NCBI GenBank assembly: GCA_052387115.1
Contig: JBQTJM010000350.1
Span: 1-19,201 of the forward strand
DNA from: JACCXJ01 sp052387115
Lineage (GTDB): Bacteria > Pseudomonadota > Gammaproteobacteria > JACCXJ01
DNA: 19,201 nucleotides
Direction: 5' to 3'
Positions 1 through 6,933 of the stretch are shown here, piece by piece (within the stretch, counting starts at the first letter, position 1; every line of letters starts with the position of its first letter). Below the pieces are notes generated by a model. The model was not told the DNA's origin, ran no database searches, and saw only the letters and a list, made by a program, of their open reading frames with translations. Made by a program: the position numbers and the translations under genes.

Positions 1-874
1 CTCGAGGCGGCAGACACGGCGCTTTACCGCATGAAGGCGAGCGGAAAAGGCCACTATTGCCTGTACCATCCAGAGATGTCGGCGCGCATCGCCGAACGCG
101 TGTTGCTTGCGGACAGCCTGCGCCGGGCGCTTGGAAAGGGGGACCTGCGGCTGTTCTTCCAGCCGCAGGTGGCGCTTCTTGACGGCCACGTGACCGGTTT
201 CGAGGCGCTGGTGCGCTGGCAACATGCGGACTTGGGACTGTTACCACCCGCGCGCTTCCTCGCCCTCGCCGAGGACGAGAGGCTTATCGTGCCGCTGGGA
301 CGTTGGGTCGCGAAGCAGGCCTGCGCCGAGGCGCATGCCTGGGCTGAGGCCGGGTGGCCCGCCCGGATCGGGATCAATTGCTCGGCCAACGAGCTTGCGG
401 CGCCGGATTGTCTGGACGGGCTGCAGGTGGTGCTAGCACAGACCAGCCTGTCTCCCGGGTGCCTGCGTCTCGAAATCACCGGGAGTGTCTTGCACGATCT
501 CACTCAGAAGAGCGAGCGCATCGCGAAGCTCCGCGCACTCGGCATCGGCATCGCGCTCGACGATTTCGGCGTCGGCTATTCCTCGCTTGCCGCGCTCAAG
601 CAGCTCCCCATCGTCCAGCTCAAGATCGATCATACCTTCGTGCGTGGCATCCCCGGCGATCCGAACGACGAGGCTATCGTCGCGGGCATCATCGATCTGG
701 GTCACACGCGGCATCCCGGTTGTGGCCAAAGGCGTGGAGACCGAGGCCCAATTGGAGTTCTTGCGACGGCGCGGTTGCGACGAGGCGCAAGGGTATCTGA
801 TCGCGAAACCGATGCCGGCGGAGAAGGTGACTGAATTTCTGGCGAACAGCGCCTCCCGATGGAAACAGCAGTGA
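1..874 (+). pseudogene. GGDEF-EAL c-di-GMP protein, 3' part, frameshifted
   Basis: Partial at the left edge. Frame 1 reads from base 1 and begins with the last helix of a GGDEF domain (ADTALYRMKASGKG). An EAL phosphodiesterase domain follows: FEALVRW, NCSANE, LEITGS, DDFGVGYSSL and LKIDHTFV. EAL domains hydrolyse cyclic di-GMP to pGpG in the cytoplasm. Near 709 the frame breaks: frame 1 runs out to 834 in nonsense, while frame 2 supplies the true ending VVAKGVETEAQ, GCDEAQGY and the P-x-P region, stopping at 874. The expected text is H-T-(L)-G-I-P; only one base of the codon between ACG and GGC remains, so two bases are missing (or one is extra). The second Glu of the usual LExxE motif is Gly. 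Either this is a decayed gene or the read has an indel here; the other catalytic positions visible in the window are kept. Confidence 0.85.
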
Positions 875-1067
875 AGGTGCCGGTCCGGCTTCTGCCCCGA
901 GGCTCCGAGGACGGGCGGTATCTTACAGGCTGCTAGCGTGCGAGGACCCGGTGCGCAGCCGTGCGCTGGGTCACATCGACCGCATGCCGGACCTCGTGGC
1001 GCGTCACCCCCCGGCCGCGATCGCCAAGCCGGCGCAGGGCTTCGTGCCGGACGTCGGGGCGGCCTGA
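859..1067 (+). other. unrecognised broken small ORF
   Basis: An ATG at 859, inside the end of the EAL gene, opens a frame reading METAVKVPVRLLPRGSEDGR and stopping at 936. A second frame with protein-like composition (YRLLACEDPVRSRALGHIDR, then MPDLVARHPPAAIAKPAQGF) overlaps its end and stops at 1067. The two could be halves of one short protein split by an indel near 920-928, matching the damage in the preceding gene. I do not recognise the family and no good ribosome binding site precedes 859. It may simply be non-coding GC-rich sequence. Confidence 0.25.
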
Positions 1068-1129
1068 GCGCGCAACCCCTCGGTCTGCCGGCTGGTCAAG
1101 TGCGGGGCGGGGCGATCGATATTGCAGGG

Positions 1130-1438
1130 ATGAGCACTCCGAACACCTCCGTCATGAACGTCGATTTCAGCTCGGTCCACAACCACTACGAGCGCCCGGT
1201 CTTCGAGGCCGTGCTGCTGCGGGCGTCCGACTATCCGTATCTGGATGCGGAGGCGCTGCCCGATGTGGCCTGTGTCGCGCTCAACCGCATGGGCTCGCGC
1301 TACATCCGCAATGCGGTCGATCTGACCTTCAACATGACCGCGAAACAGCGTACAGCGATGGAGAAGAACCTCCATGACGCGGTGACCTTCGCGTTCGAAT
1401 TGGTCCAGACCCGCATCGCAATGCGGGCCCGGCGCTGA
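1130..1438 (+). CDS. ComFB-domain protein (late competence development family)
   Basis: This is a 102-codon protein. Its core (VHNHYERPVFEAV at 16-28, then LPDVACVALNRMGSRYIRN at 43-61) matches the ComFB family pattern, in which a short helical segment is followed by D-(I/V)-x-C-x-A-L-N-R-(L/M)-x-x-R-Y. ComFB was named from the Bacillus comF operon. From memory, family members have been reported as cyclic di-nucleotide receptors, which would fit the GGDEF-EAL gene just upstream. There is no signal peptide or membrane helix, so it should be cytoplasmic. The frame is open from 938, but the first 64 codons look non-coding; I start at the ATG at 1130. A second ATG at 1154 is possible, and neither has a strong Shine-Dalgarno. 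Family call fairly firm, function inferred. Confidence 0.7.
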   Translation: MSTPNTSVMNVDFSSVHNHYERPVFEAVLLRASDYPYLDAEALPDVACVALNRMGSRYIRNAVDLTFNMTAKQRTAMEKNLHDAVTFAFELVQTRIAMRARR

Positions 1439-1508
1439 AGGAGTCGCTCAGCGCGGCATGTCGCGCCACGGTCCGAGCGACTGCACCGCTGCGGCTGCGC
1501 ACCTCCCG

Positions 1509-1689
1509 CACCACTACGGTCGGGAAGCTCACCGGCAGCGTGTCGGGATAGTCGCGGCTGTAGCGCGGGCCGCGGCTTTCGTGCCGCTGCGGCGCAGAGC
1601 GCACGATCAGCTCGGCACTCTCGACCAGGTTGCGCAGCTCCAGCGAGGTCGCGGTTGACACGGAAGTTGGCGTAGTACTCCTCGAGCTC
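1509..1689 (-). pseudogene. nadB: C-terminal remnant of L-aspartate oxidase, frameshifted
   Basis: On the minus strand, 1689-1645 reads ELEEYYANFRVNRDL. After one extra base near 1644 the next frame reads LELRNLVESAELIVRSA, then QRHESRGPRYSRDYPDTLP, down to about 1509. Joined, these give the characteristic C-terminal helical domain of NadB (EIEEYYANFRVxxDLLELRNLxxVAELIVRSAxxRRESRGLHYxxDYP). NadB oxidises L-aspartate to iminoaspartate in NAD synthesis. Nothing resembling the FAD-binding or catalytic part lies upstream (1690-1858), and the normal stop after the DYP region is lost, so this is a fragment of roughly 60 codons and not a working gene. It shows that the interval between the ComFB gene and the symporter is residue of a former gene. 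Beyond it, 1740-1858 holds nothing I can name. Confidence 0.7.
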
Positions 1690-1858
1690 CCTTCCAACGC
1701 GGCTGCCAGGCCTGCAACTCCGGTTCTCCCCTGAAGCCGACGGATCTTTGTCAGCCGTAGATCCGCGATTGCGCGCGCCGCGTTACTGGTAAGCTATTGA
1801 TTAACCGGGAGAGTTATGGAAGCTCTCTCACGGGCCTTGGTCTTGGGAGCACGGTCTA

Positions 1859-3133
1859 TCACCGCACCTCACGCCGCCCGCCGTCCAAGAGACAGCTCAC
1901 GTTGATGTCGCCGAGGACATTGATCGTGGTGCGGCAGCGGTCCAGGAACCAATCGACCGCCAGGAGCACCGCGATGTGCTCGGTCGGGAGCCCCACCGCC
2001 TTGAACACCAGGGTCATGGTGACGAGCCCGGCCTCCGGGATCCCGGCCGCCCCCACCGAGGCCAGGACGCTGGTCACGACCACCAGCAACTGCTCCGCGA
2101 GCCCGAGATCCATTCCGAGCATCTGCGCCACGAACAGCGCCGCCATGGCCTCGTAGAGCGCGGTGCCGTCGTTGTTGAAATTGGCCCCGACCAGGGCACC
2201 GAGGCTGGCCGATTGCTCGCGCAGCCCCACGCGTTCGGTGAGACAGGAATAGGTCACCGGCATGGTCGCGGTGGAGCTGGCGGTCGAGAAGGCCATGACC
2301 AGCGCGTCGCGCACACCGCCGAGCACGAAGAGCGGGCGCGCCCAGGAGCCGAAGCGGATGCGCGTGAGGTAGTAGCCGGCCTGCAGCGACAGCGCCAGGA
2401 GCACGCTCAGGATGAACAGGCCCAGTGAACGGAACGGCGCGAACCCCTGGGTGCCCACGATGCTCGCGATGATGCCGAAGACCGCGAGCGGCACCAAGGT
2501 GATCACCCAGTGGAGGATGCGCACCAGGCAGGCGAGCAGCACTTCGACCAGGTCCCCGGCGGTGGCCACCCTGTGCTCGCGCTCGTGGCGCAGGGCGAGC
2601 CCGAAGGCGAGGGCGAGAAAGATCACCCCGAGCACCTTGCCGTTGTCGGTGAGCGGACCGAGCAAGCTCTTGGGCACGTTATCAAGAAAGATCGCCAGCG
2701 GGTCTGCCTTGGGCTGCACCTCGGCGGCCGCCTCGGGAGGTCGCAGGTCCGCCCCGGCCCCGGGCCGGAGGAGGTTCGCGACCAGAAGCCCGATGGCGAT
2801 GGCGACCAGGGTGTTGAGGAGCAAGAGCCCCACGAGGCGCCGGCTCACCCCTTTACCGAATTGCGCATCGATGAGGGCGTGGACGACCGCGCACAGGATC
2901 AAGGGCGGGGCGAGCGCGCCGAGCAGGCGCAGCACCAACTGTCCGGGTAGCATCAAGCCCGCGGCATCGGGGCCGAGCCAAACGCCGACGACGACACCCA
3001 GACAGAGCGCCACGGCGATCTGCACGTACAACGGCGCCCCGAGCGCACGCGCCGCGACCGCGCGCGCGCCCCTGGCGATCGGCCTGAAACGAAACGCCGC
3101 GGCTCCCTCCCCGTCACTGCGCGGGACCGTCAC
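1859..3133 (-). CDS. dicarboxylate/amino acid:cation symporter (SLC1/DAACS family)
   Basis: This inner-membrane secondary transporter couples uptake of an acidic amino acid or dicarboxylate to Na+ or H+. The family's core elements appear in order: the Ser-rich HP1 hairpin (AFSTASSTATMPVT), the TM7 motif as NNDGT within GANFNNDGTALYEAMA, the HP2 hairpin (GAAGIPEAG), and TM8 DWFLDRCRTTINVLGD. The TM8 segment keeps the Asp, Arg, Thr and Asn positions that bind substrate in GltPh; the Arg argues for an acidic substrate. The usual N-M-D-G-T Met is Asn. The frame is open to a GTG at 3163, but the GTG at 3133 follows AGAAGGG at suitable spacing and is preferred (424 codons). It diverges from the acyltransferase at 3206. 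No partner gene indicates the substrate. Confidence 0.88.
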   Translation of the reverse strand: MTVPRSDGEGAAAFRFRPIARGARAVAARALGAPLYVQIAVALCLGVVVGVWLGPDAAGLMLPGQLVLRLLGALAPPLILCAVVHALIDAQFGKGVSRRLVGLLLLNTLVAIAIGLLVANLLRPGAGADLRPPEAAAEVQPKADPLAIFLDNVPKSLLGPLTDNGKVLGVIFLALAFGLALRHEREHRVATAGDLVEVLLACLVRILHWVITLVPLAVFGIIASIVGTQGFAPFRSLGLFILSVLLALSLQAGYYLTRIRFGSWARPLFVLGGVRDALVMAFSTASSTATMPVTYSCLTERVGLREQSASLGALVGANFNNDGTALYEAMAALFVAQMLGMDLGLAEQLLVVVTSVLASVGAAGIPEAGLVTMTLVFKAVGLPTEHIAVLLAVDWFLDRCRTTINVLGDINVSCLLDGGRREVR

Positions 3134-3169
3134 GGCGTCGCACCCTTCTGGCCGGGCACACACCTGTCG

Positions 3170-3175
3170 TATATT
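3170..3175 (+). promoter_or_regulatory. possible -10 box for the acyltransferase gene
   Basis: TATATT (5 of 6 to TATAAT) lies 30 bp before the ATG at 3206, in the short divergent gap shared with the symporter gene. No convincing -35 is seen at 17 bp, so this is a weak suggestion. Confidence 0.25.
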
Positions 3176-3205
3176 GCGAAACGCCCCATCATCGTCATCC
3201 CCAGC

Positions 3206-3946
3206 ATGACCCCATCGGTCCTACTGTACCTGCGCGCCCTCGTGTTTTACACCGGGGTCCTGACGACGCTGTGCGTATTCGCACCGCTCGCTTTGATCAT
3301 CCGACCCCTGCCCTACCGCACACGCTACCGCCTCATCATCCAGACTTGGGCGCATCTCAACCTCCGGTGGCTCGAGAAGTGCTGCCGGCTCGGCTTCCGT
3401 GTCTCGGGCACCGAGCACCTGCCCGACGGTCCCGTGATCATCTTCTGCAAGCACCAGTCGGCCTGGGAGACCTTCGCGCTCCAGGAGGTGTTCCCACCCT
3501 ATGTCTGGGTCCTGAAGCGCGAGGTCCTGTGGCTGCCGCTGTTTGGGTGGGGGCTCGCGACGCTCGATCCCATCGCCATCGATCGCAAGGCCGGCGTCGC
3601 GGCCCTGCGCCAGATCCTGCGCACCGGCAGCGCGCGACTCCAGAGCGGCCTCGGGGTCATCATCTTCCCGGAGGGCGCGCGCGTGCGCCTCGGCGAGCGC
3701 CGCCGCTATGAGCCGGGCGGCGGCATGCTGGCGGCGCGCAGCGGGTTTCCGGTCGTACCCGTGGCGCACAACGCCGGCCTGTTCTGGCCGCGCCAGAGTT
3801 TGATCAAATATCCGGGGACCATCGATGTCGTGATCGGTCCGGTGATCGATCCGGCGGGCAAGTCCGCCACCGAGATCACGGCCATCGCGGAAGACTGGAT
3901 CGAGGCCACCTGCGAGCGCCTCGCGGCCTCGCCCGCGCGGGCCTAG
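3206..3946 (+). CDS. 1-acyl-sn-glycerol-3-phosphate acyltransferase family (PlsC-like)
   Basis: This 246-residue membrane-associated acyltransferase probably moves an acyl group from acyl-ACP or acyl-CoA to a lysophospholipid such as lysophosphatidate. A hydrophobic N-terminal segment (about 6-33) anchors it. Motif I reads KHQSAWE (His83, Glu88), so the usual H-x4-D is H-x4-E. Motif II is seen as DPIAIDRKAG near 121-130, motif III is IFPEGAR (153-159), and motif IV is VVPVAHNAG. The H-x4-E form occurs, as I recall, in a proteobacterial subfamily of lysophospholipid acyltransferases, so it is not by itself a sign of inactivity. The gene stands alone on the plus strand between the divergent symporter and the convergent antiporter. 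The ATG at 3206 gives the family's usual length; no strong Shine-Dalgarno is seen. The exact acyl acceptor is unknown. Confidence 0.87.
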   Translation: MTPSVLLYLRALVFYTGVLTTLCVFAPLALIIRPLPYRTRYRLIIQTWAHLNLRWLEKCCRLGFRVSGTEHLPDGPVIIFCKHQSAWETFALQEVFPPYVWVLKREVLWLPLFGWGLATLDPIAIDRKAGVAALRQILRTGSARLQSGLGVIIFPEGARVRLGERRRYEPGGGMLAARSGFPVVPVAHNAGLFWPRQSLIKYPGTIDVVIGPVIDPAGKSATEITAIAEDWIEATCERLAASPARA

Positions 3947-4015
3947 CGGCCGGACACGGTCACGAATCGCGCTTTTTGATCCCCTCATCTAAGCTACGTA
4001 AGATCTTGCAGCCGA

Positions 4016-6193
4016 CTAATCCTGCTCCTGCTCAGTCGGCAGATCCGGTAGGTTGATCACTTGCCCCACCTTCAACCGTTTCAGGTTCAAGCCGGGATTA
4101 ACCTTAGCAATCGCCGTCCACTTTTCGGGAGCCCCATAGAGCTCAGTGGCGATCTTGGCAAGCGTATCGCCACGTTCAATCGTATAGGTACCGGGCGCAG
4201 CAGCCGCTGGTTTTGCCGGTTCCATGGCCGGAGCCATCAGTGCTGGCGGTGTTGTAGTAGCAAGAGGGGGTACTGTTCCCTCGGCTGGCGGCACGGTTAC
4301 CTCCCCCGTTTCCTTGGTAACCTGGGGGGATTCCTTGGCTTCTCTTGGACTCAGAGATAGCCACATGGCGCCGCCCGCAATCAGCGCGATCAATGAAACT
4401 ACCCCCCACATCCAGGGGCGCCTGGAAGGAACTGGTGGAGCGCGTCTAGAACGGCCAGAGGTAGAATGCAATGAAGTAAGTATCTCGCTTCCAGGTGAGG
4501 CAGACTCCTCCCGTATTCGCTCCAGCACATGCTGGGTCATGCTCGCGGCGAGCTCATGCTCGCCGAGGAAGACTTTTCCAGCATGCTCTTGCTCCAGCAG
4601 CCTCGCCTCCTCTTCGTTATGGGTACGCACGACCGTCTCGATCTCTGGATTGAGTGTGCGAGCCGTATTGATCATCTGTCGCACATTGAAGGTGTCAGGC
4701 GTAGCGATAACAAGGATGCTCGCTCGGGCGATATGGGCTTGGACGAGCACGGCCGGGTCCGACGCGTCTCCCGATACGGCTGGCACCCCGCGTTCCCTCA
4801 GCTTCTCGACCAACGCACGAGTCTGTTCTGCTACCACGTACGGGATCCCTCTCTCGGTCAGAGCATCACCGATCCGCCGACCCACCCGACCATAACCCAC
4901 CAAGACGACCTGCTTGGAAAGGTACTTTTGATCGGTATACATGGGCAGCTCGGCCAACGGGTCGTCGGGCCGCTCAAGCATCTGGGCGAAGGTCGATCTG
5001 GATCGGATCCACGCCTGCACCGGTTCAATGGCCTTGAACACCAGCGGATTGAGAGCAATGGAGATCAGCGCACCGGCTAGGATCAGGCTCTGACCCGCGA
5101 CTGGGAGCAAACCCAGGGTCACGCCGAGCCCAGCCAGAATGAAAGAGAACTCACCGATCTGCGCGAGACTGGCCGAGACCGTAAGCGCCGTGTTCAAAGG
5201 GTAACGAAAGGCGAGCACCAGCGCCACCGCAGCAAGTGACTTTCCCACGATGATGATGGCCACCACGGCAAGAACGCGTAGCGGTTGCTCGATGAGGACG
5301 GCGGGGTCGAATAGCATCCCCACCGATACGAAGAACAGCACCGCAAATGCATCCCGCAGCGGCAGGGACTCCTTGGCGGCTCGGTGACTGAGCTCGGACT
5401 CTCTCAGCACCATGCCTGCGAAAAAGGCTCCCAGGGCAAAGGACACCCCAAACAGGGCTGTGGCCCCGTATGCAATGCTGACGGCTGCGCTCACGACGCA
5501 CAGGGTAAAGAGCTCGCGCGAGCCCGTGCGTGCCACCTGCCAAAGCAGCCAAGGGAAGACGCGGCGTCCTACTACGAGCATCAGAGCGATGAATGCCGTC
5601 ACCTCGGCGAGTGTAATGCCCAGCTTCCGCCACAGGTCCGCGTATCCGCCGCTTGGCACGTTGCCGCCAAGCCATGCTGCCAGAGGCGGAAGAAGCACGA
5701 GCGCGAGCACCATGGCGAGATCCTCGACGATCAGCCAGCCGACGGCGATTCGCCCGTTCATGGACTCCAGAACGCCACGGGCCTCAAGCGCCCTCAGCAG
5801 CACAACGGTGCTCGCGACCGACAATGCCAAACCGAAAACCACCGCGCCTCCTGTCCCCCATCCCCAAGCAGCGGCAACGGTCGCGCCGAGTCCAGTGGCG
5901 ACAGCCATCTGCAGTGCTGCCCCGGGCAAGGCGATCTTGCGGACCGCCAGCAGGTCGTTCAGAGAGAAGTGCAGTCCCACCCCGAACATGAGTAGCATCA
6001 CCCCAATCTCGGCGAGTTGTCCTGCGATTTCGACATTGCCCACGAAACCGGGGGTGGAAGGGCCGATGAGAATGCCGGCCAACAGGTACCCCACCAGTGC
6101 CGGGAGCTTGACCCGCACAGTGAGGAAGCCCAGCACGAGAGCGAGTCCAAGAGCCACAGCAAGGGTCGTAATCAGGGGAACGCTATGCGGCAT
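4016..6193 (-). CDS. ybaL: YbaL/KefB-type K+/H+ antiporter with RCK_N and C-terminal LysM domain
   Basis: Residues 1 to about 390 form a CPA2 antiporter, nearly line-by-line like E. coli YbaL: PLITT, LVGYLLAG, LLMFGVGLHFSLNDL, STVVLLRALE, GWLIVEDL, ELFTL, VSFALGAFFAGMVL, ESELSHRAA, LPLRDAFAVLFFVSVGMLFD, SLAQIGEFSFILAGLG. Residues 428-545 form a cytoplasmic RCK_N/TrkA-N domain (LVGYGRVGRRIG, then GDASDP). YbaL ends soon after this. Here an Arg-rich linker, a further membrane helix (about 594-613), a Pro/Ala/Thr-rich spacer and a LysM domain follow (668-718: YTIERGDTLAKIATELYG, VNPG, LKVGQVINLP). The added helix would carry LysM into the periplasm, where such domains bind peptidoglycan. The gene starts 53 bp after the ABC ATPase stop with no clear Shine-Dalgarno. 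It is poorer in GC than its neighbours (33/60 at 4621-4680 and 4681-4740, against 42/60 at 6301-6360). Confidence 0.92.
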   Translation of the reverse strand: MPHSVPLITTLAVALGLALVLGFLTVRVKLPALVGYLLAGILIGPSTPGFVGNVEIAGQLAEIGVMLLMFGVGLHFSLNDLLAVRKIALPGAALQMAVATGLGATVAAAWGWGTGGAVVFGLALSVASTVVLLRALEARGVLESMNGRIAVGWLIVEDLAMVLALVLLPPLAAWLGGNVPSGGYADLWRKLGITLAEVTAFIALMLVVGRRVFPWLLWQVARTGSRELFTLCVVSAAVSIAYGATALFGVSFALGAFFAGMVLRESELSHRAAKESLPLRDAFAVLFFVSVGMLFDPAVLIEQPLRVLAVVAIIIVGKSLAAVALVLAFRYPLNTALTVSASLAQIGEFSFILAGLGVTLGLLPVAGQSLILAGALISIALNPLVFKAIEPVQAWIRSRSTFAQMLERPDDPLAELPMYTDQKYLSKQVVLVGYGRVGRRIGDALTERGIPYVVAEQTRALVEKLRERGVPAVSGDASDPAVLVQAHIARASILVIATPDTFNVRQMINTARTLNPEIETVVRTHNEEEARLLEQEHAGKVFLGEHELAASMTQHVLERIREESASPGSEILTSLHSTSGRSRRAPPVPSRRPWMWGVVSLIALIAGGAMWLSLSPREAKESPQVTKETGEVTVPPAEGTVPPLATTTPPALMAPAMEPAKPAAAAPGTYTIERGDTLAKIATELYGAPEKWTAIAKVNPGLNLKRLKVGQVINLPDLPTEQEQD

Positions 6194-6246
6194 ATGAGCT
6201 TGGCCAGTCTATTCATCCCCGCCGGATCCCGGGGTCGAAACGCGCC

Positions 6247-6933
6247 CTACCCTTCCCCATCGCTCAAGACCCCCTTGTCCAGGTGCCGGATGCGGTGCGC
6301 CCGGGCAGCGGCCGAGGGGTCGTGGGTGACCATGACGATGGTCTTGCCGATCGCCCCGATCAGGGTCTCCATCAGGGTCAGGACCTCGCCGGCCGAGCCC
6401 CGATCCAGATCGCCGGTCGGCTCGTCGGCGACGATGATGCGCGGATCGGTCACCACCGCCCGGGCGATGGCGACGCGCTGCTGCTCACCGCCCGAGAGCT
6501 CGGCGGGATAATGCCGGCGACGCCGGGTGAGGCCCACGAGCTCCAGCACCAGGTCGACGTGCTCCTGTCTTTCGCGGCCCGAGAGCCCCGTCAAGAGGAG
6601 CGGCAGCTCCACGTTCTCGAAGGCCGTGAGGACCGGCATGAGGTTGTAGAACTGAAACACGAAGCCGACGTTGGCGGCCCGCCACGCGGCCAGCGCGGCA
6701 TCGGACAGGGTCGCGATCTCGGTGCCGGCGACGCGCATGAGCCCCGCATCGGGCCGGTCGATCCCGGCGATCAGATTGAGCAGCGTGCTCTTGCCCGATC
6801 CCGAAGGCCCCATGAGGGCCAGGAACTCGCCCTCTTCCACCACGAGATTGATGTCGTCGAGGACCGGAACCGTGGTGCCGCCACGGTGGTAGGACTTCGA
6901 GACGTGCGCGACCACGACGGCGGCCTCGCTCAT
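6247..6933 (-). CDS. ABC transporter ATP-binding protein, LolD/MacB family
   Basis: This 228-residue ATPase would drive a type VII (MacB/LolCDE/FtsX-like) exporter from the cytoplasmic side. Walker A is GPSGSGKST (42-50), the Q-loop FQFYNLMP (93-100), the signature LSGGEQQR (146-153), Walker B IIVADEP with Glu171, the D-loop GDLD and the switch His204 (VTHDP). The FQFYNL Q-loop is typical of this subfamily. Its ATG overlaps the stop of the upstream membrane-fusion gene by 4 bp (ATGA) and AGGGG precedes it, so the two are translationally coupled. Such ATPase/adaptor pairs are normally followed by an FtsX-type permease gene. None is found here; the antiporter gene comes next instead. The protein is complete and all catalytic motifs are intact. 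Confidence 0.93.
   Translation of the reverse strand: MSEAAVVVAHVSKSYHRGGTTVPVLDDINLVVEEGEFLALMGPSGSGKSTLLNLIAGIDRPDAGLMRVAGTEIATLSDAALAAWRAANVGFVFQFYNLMPVLTAFENVELPLLLTGLSGRERQEHVDLVLELVGLTRRRRHYPAELSGGEQQRVAIARAVVTDPRIIVADEPTGDLDRGSAGEVLTLMETLIGAIGKTIVMVTHDPSAAARAHRIRHLDKGVLSDGEG

Noticed and set aside
938..1129. N-terminal extension of the ComFB frame
   Set aside because: The extra 64 codons are Arg/Gly/Pro-rich without ComFB similarity, and overlapping frames there look equally or more protein-like.
1801..1858. Hairpin GAGAG...CTCTC after the symporter stop
   Set aside because: The stem is only about five base pairs and no T-run follows on the minus strand.
2412..3209. 265-codon plus-strand frame opposite the symporter
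   Set aside because: It is a Ser/Arg/Pro-rich shadow of a well-supported transporter gene.
3947..4015. Possible bidirectional terminator between the convergent acyltransferase and antiporter genes
   Set aside because: There is a short TTTTT and a 6-bp palindrome (TACGTA), but no stem long enough to support a terminator.
5412..6197. 261-codon plus-strand frame opposite the antiporter
   Set aside because: It is a shadow of the YbaL-like gene, with no domain and Ser/Arg-rich composition.
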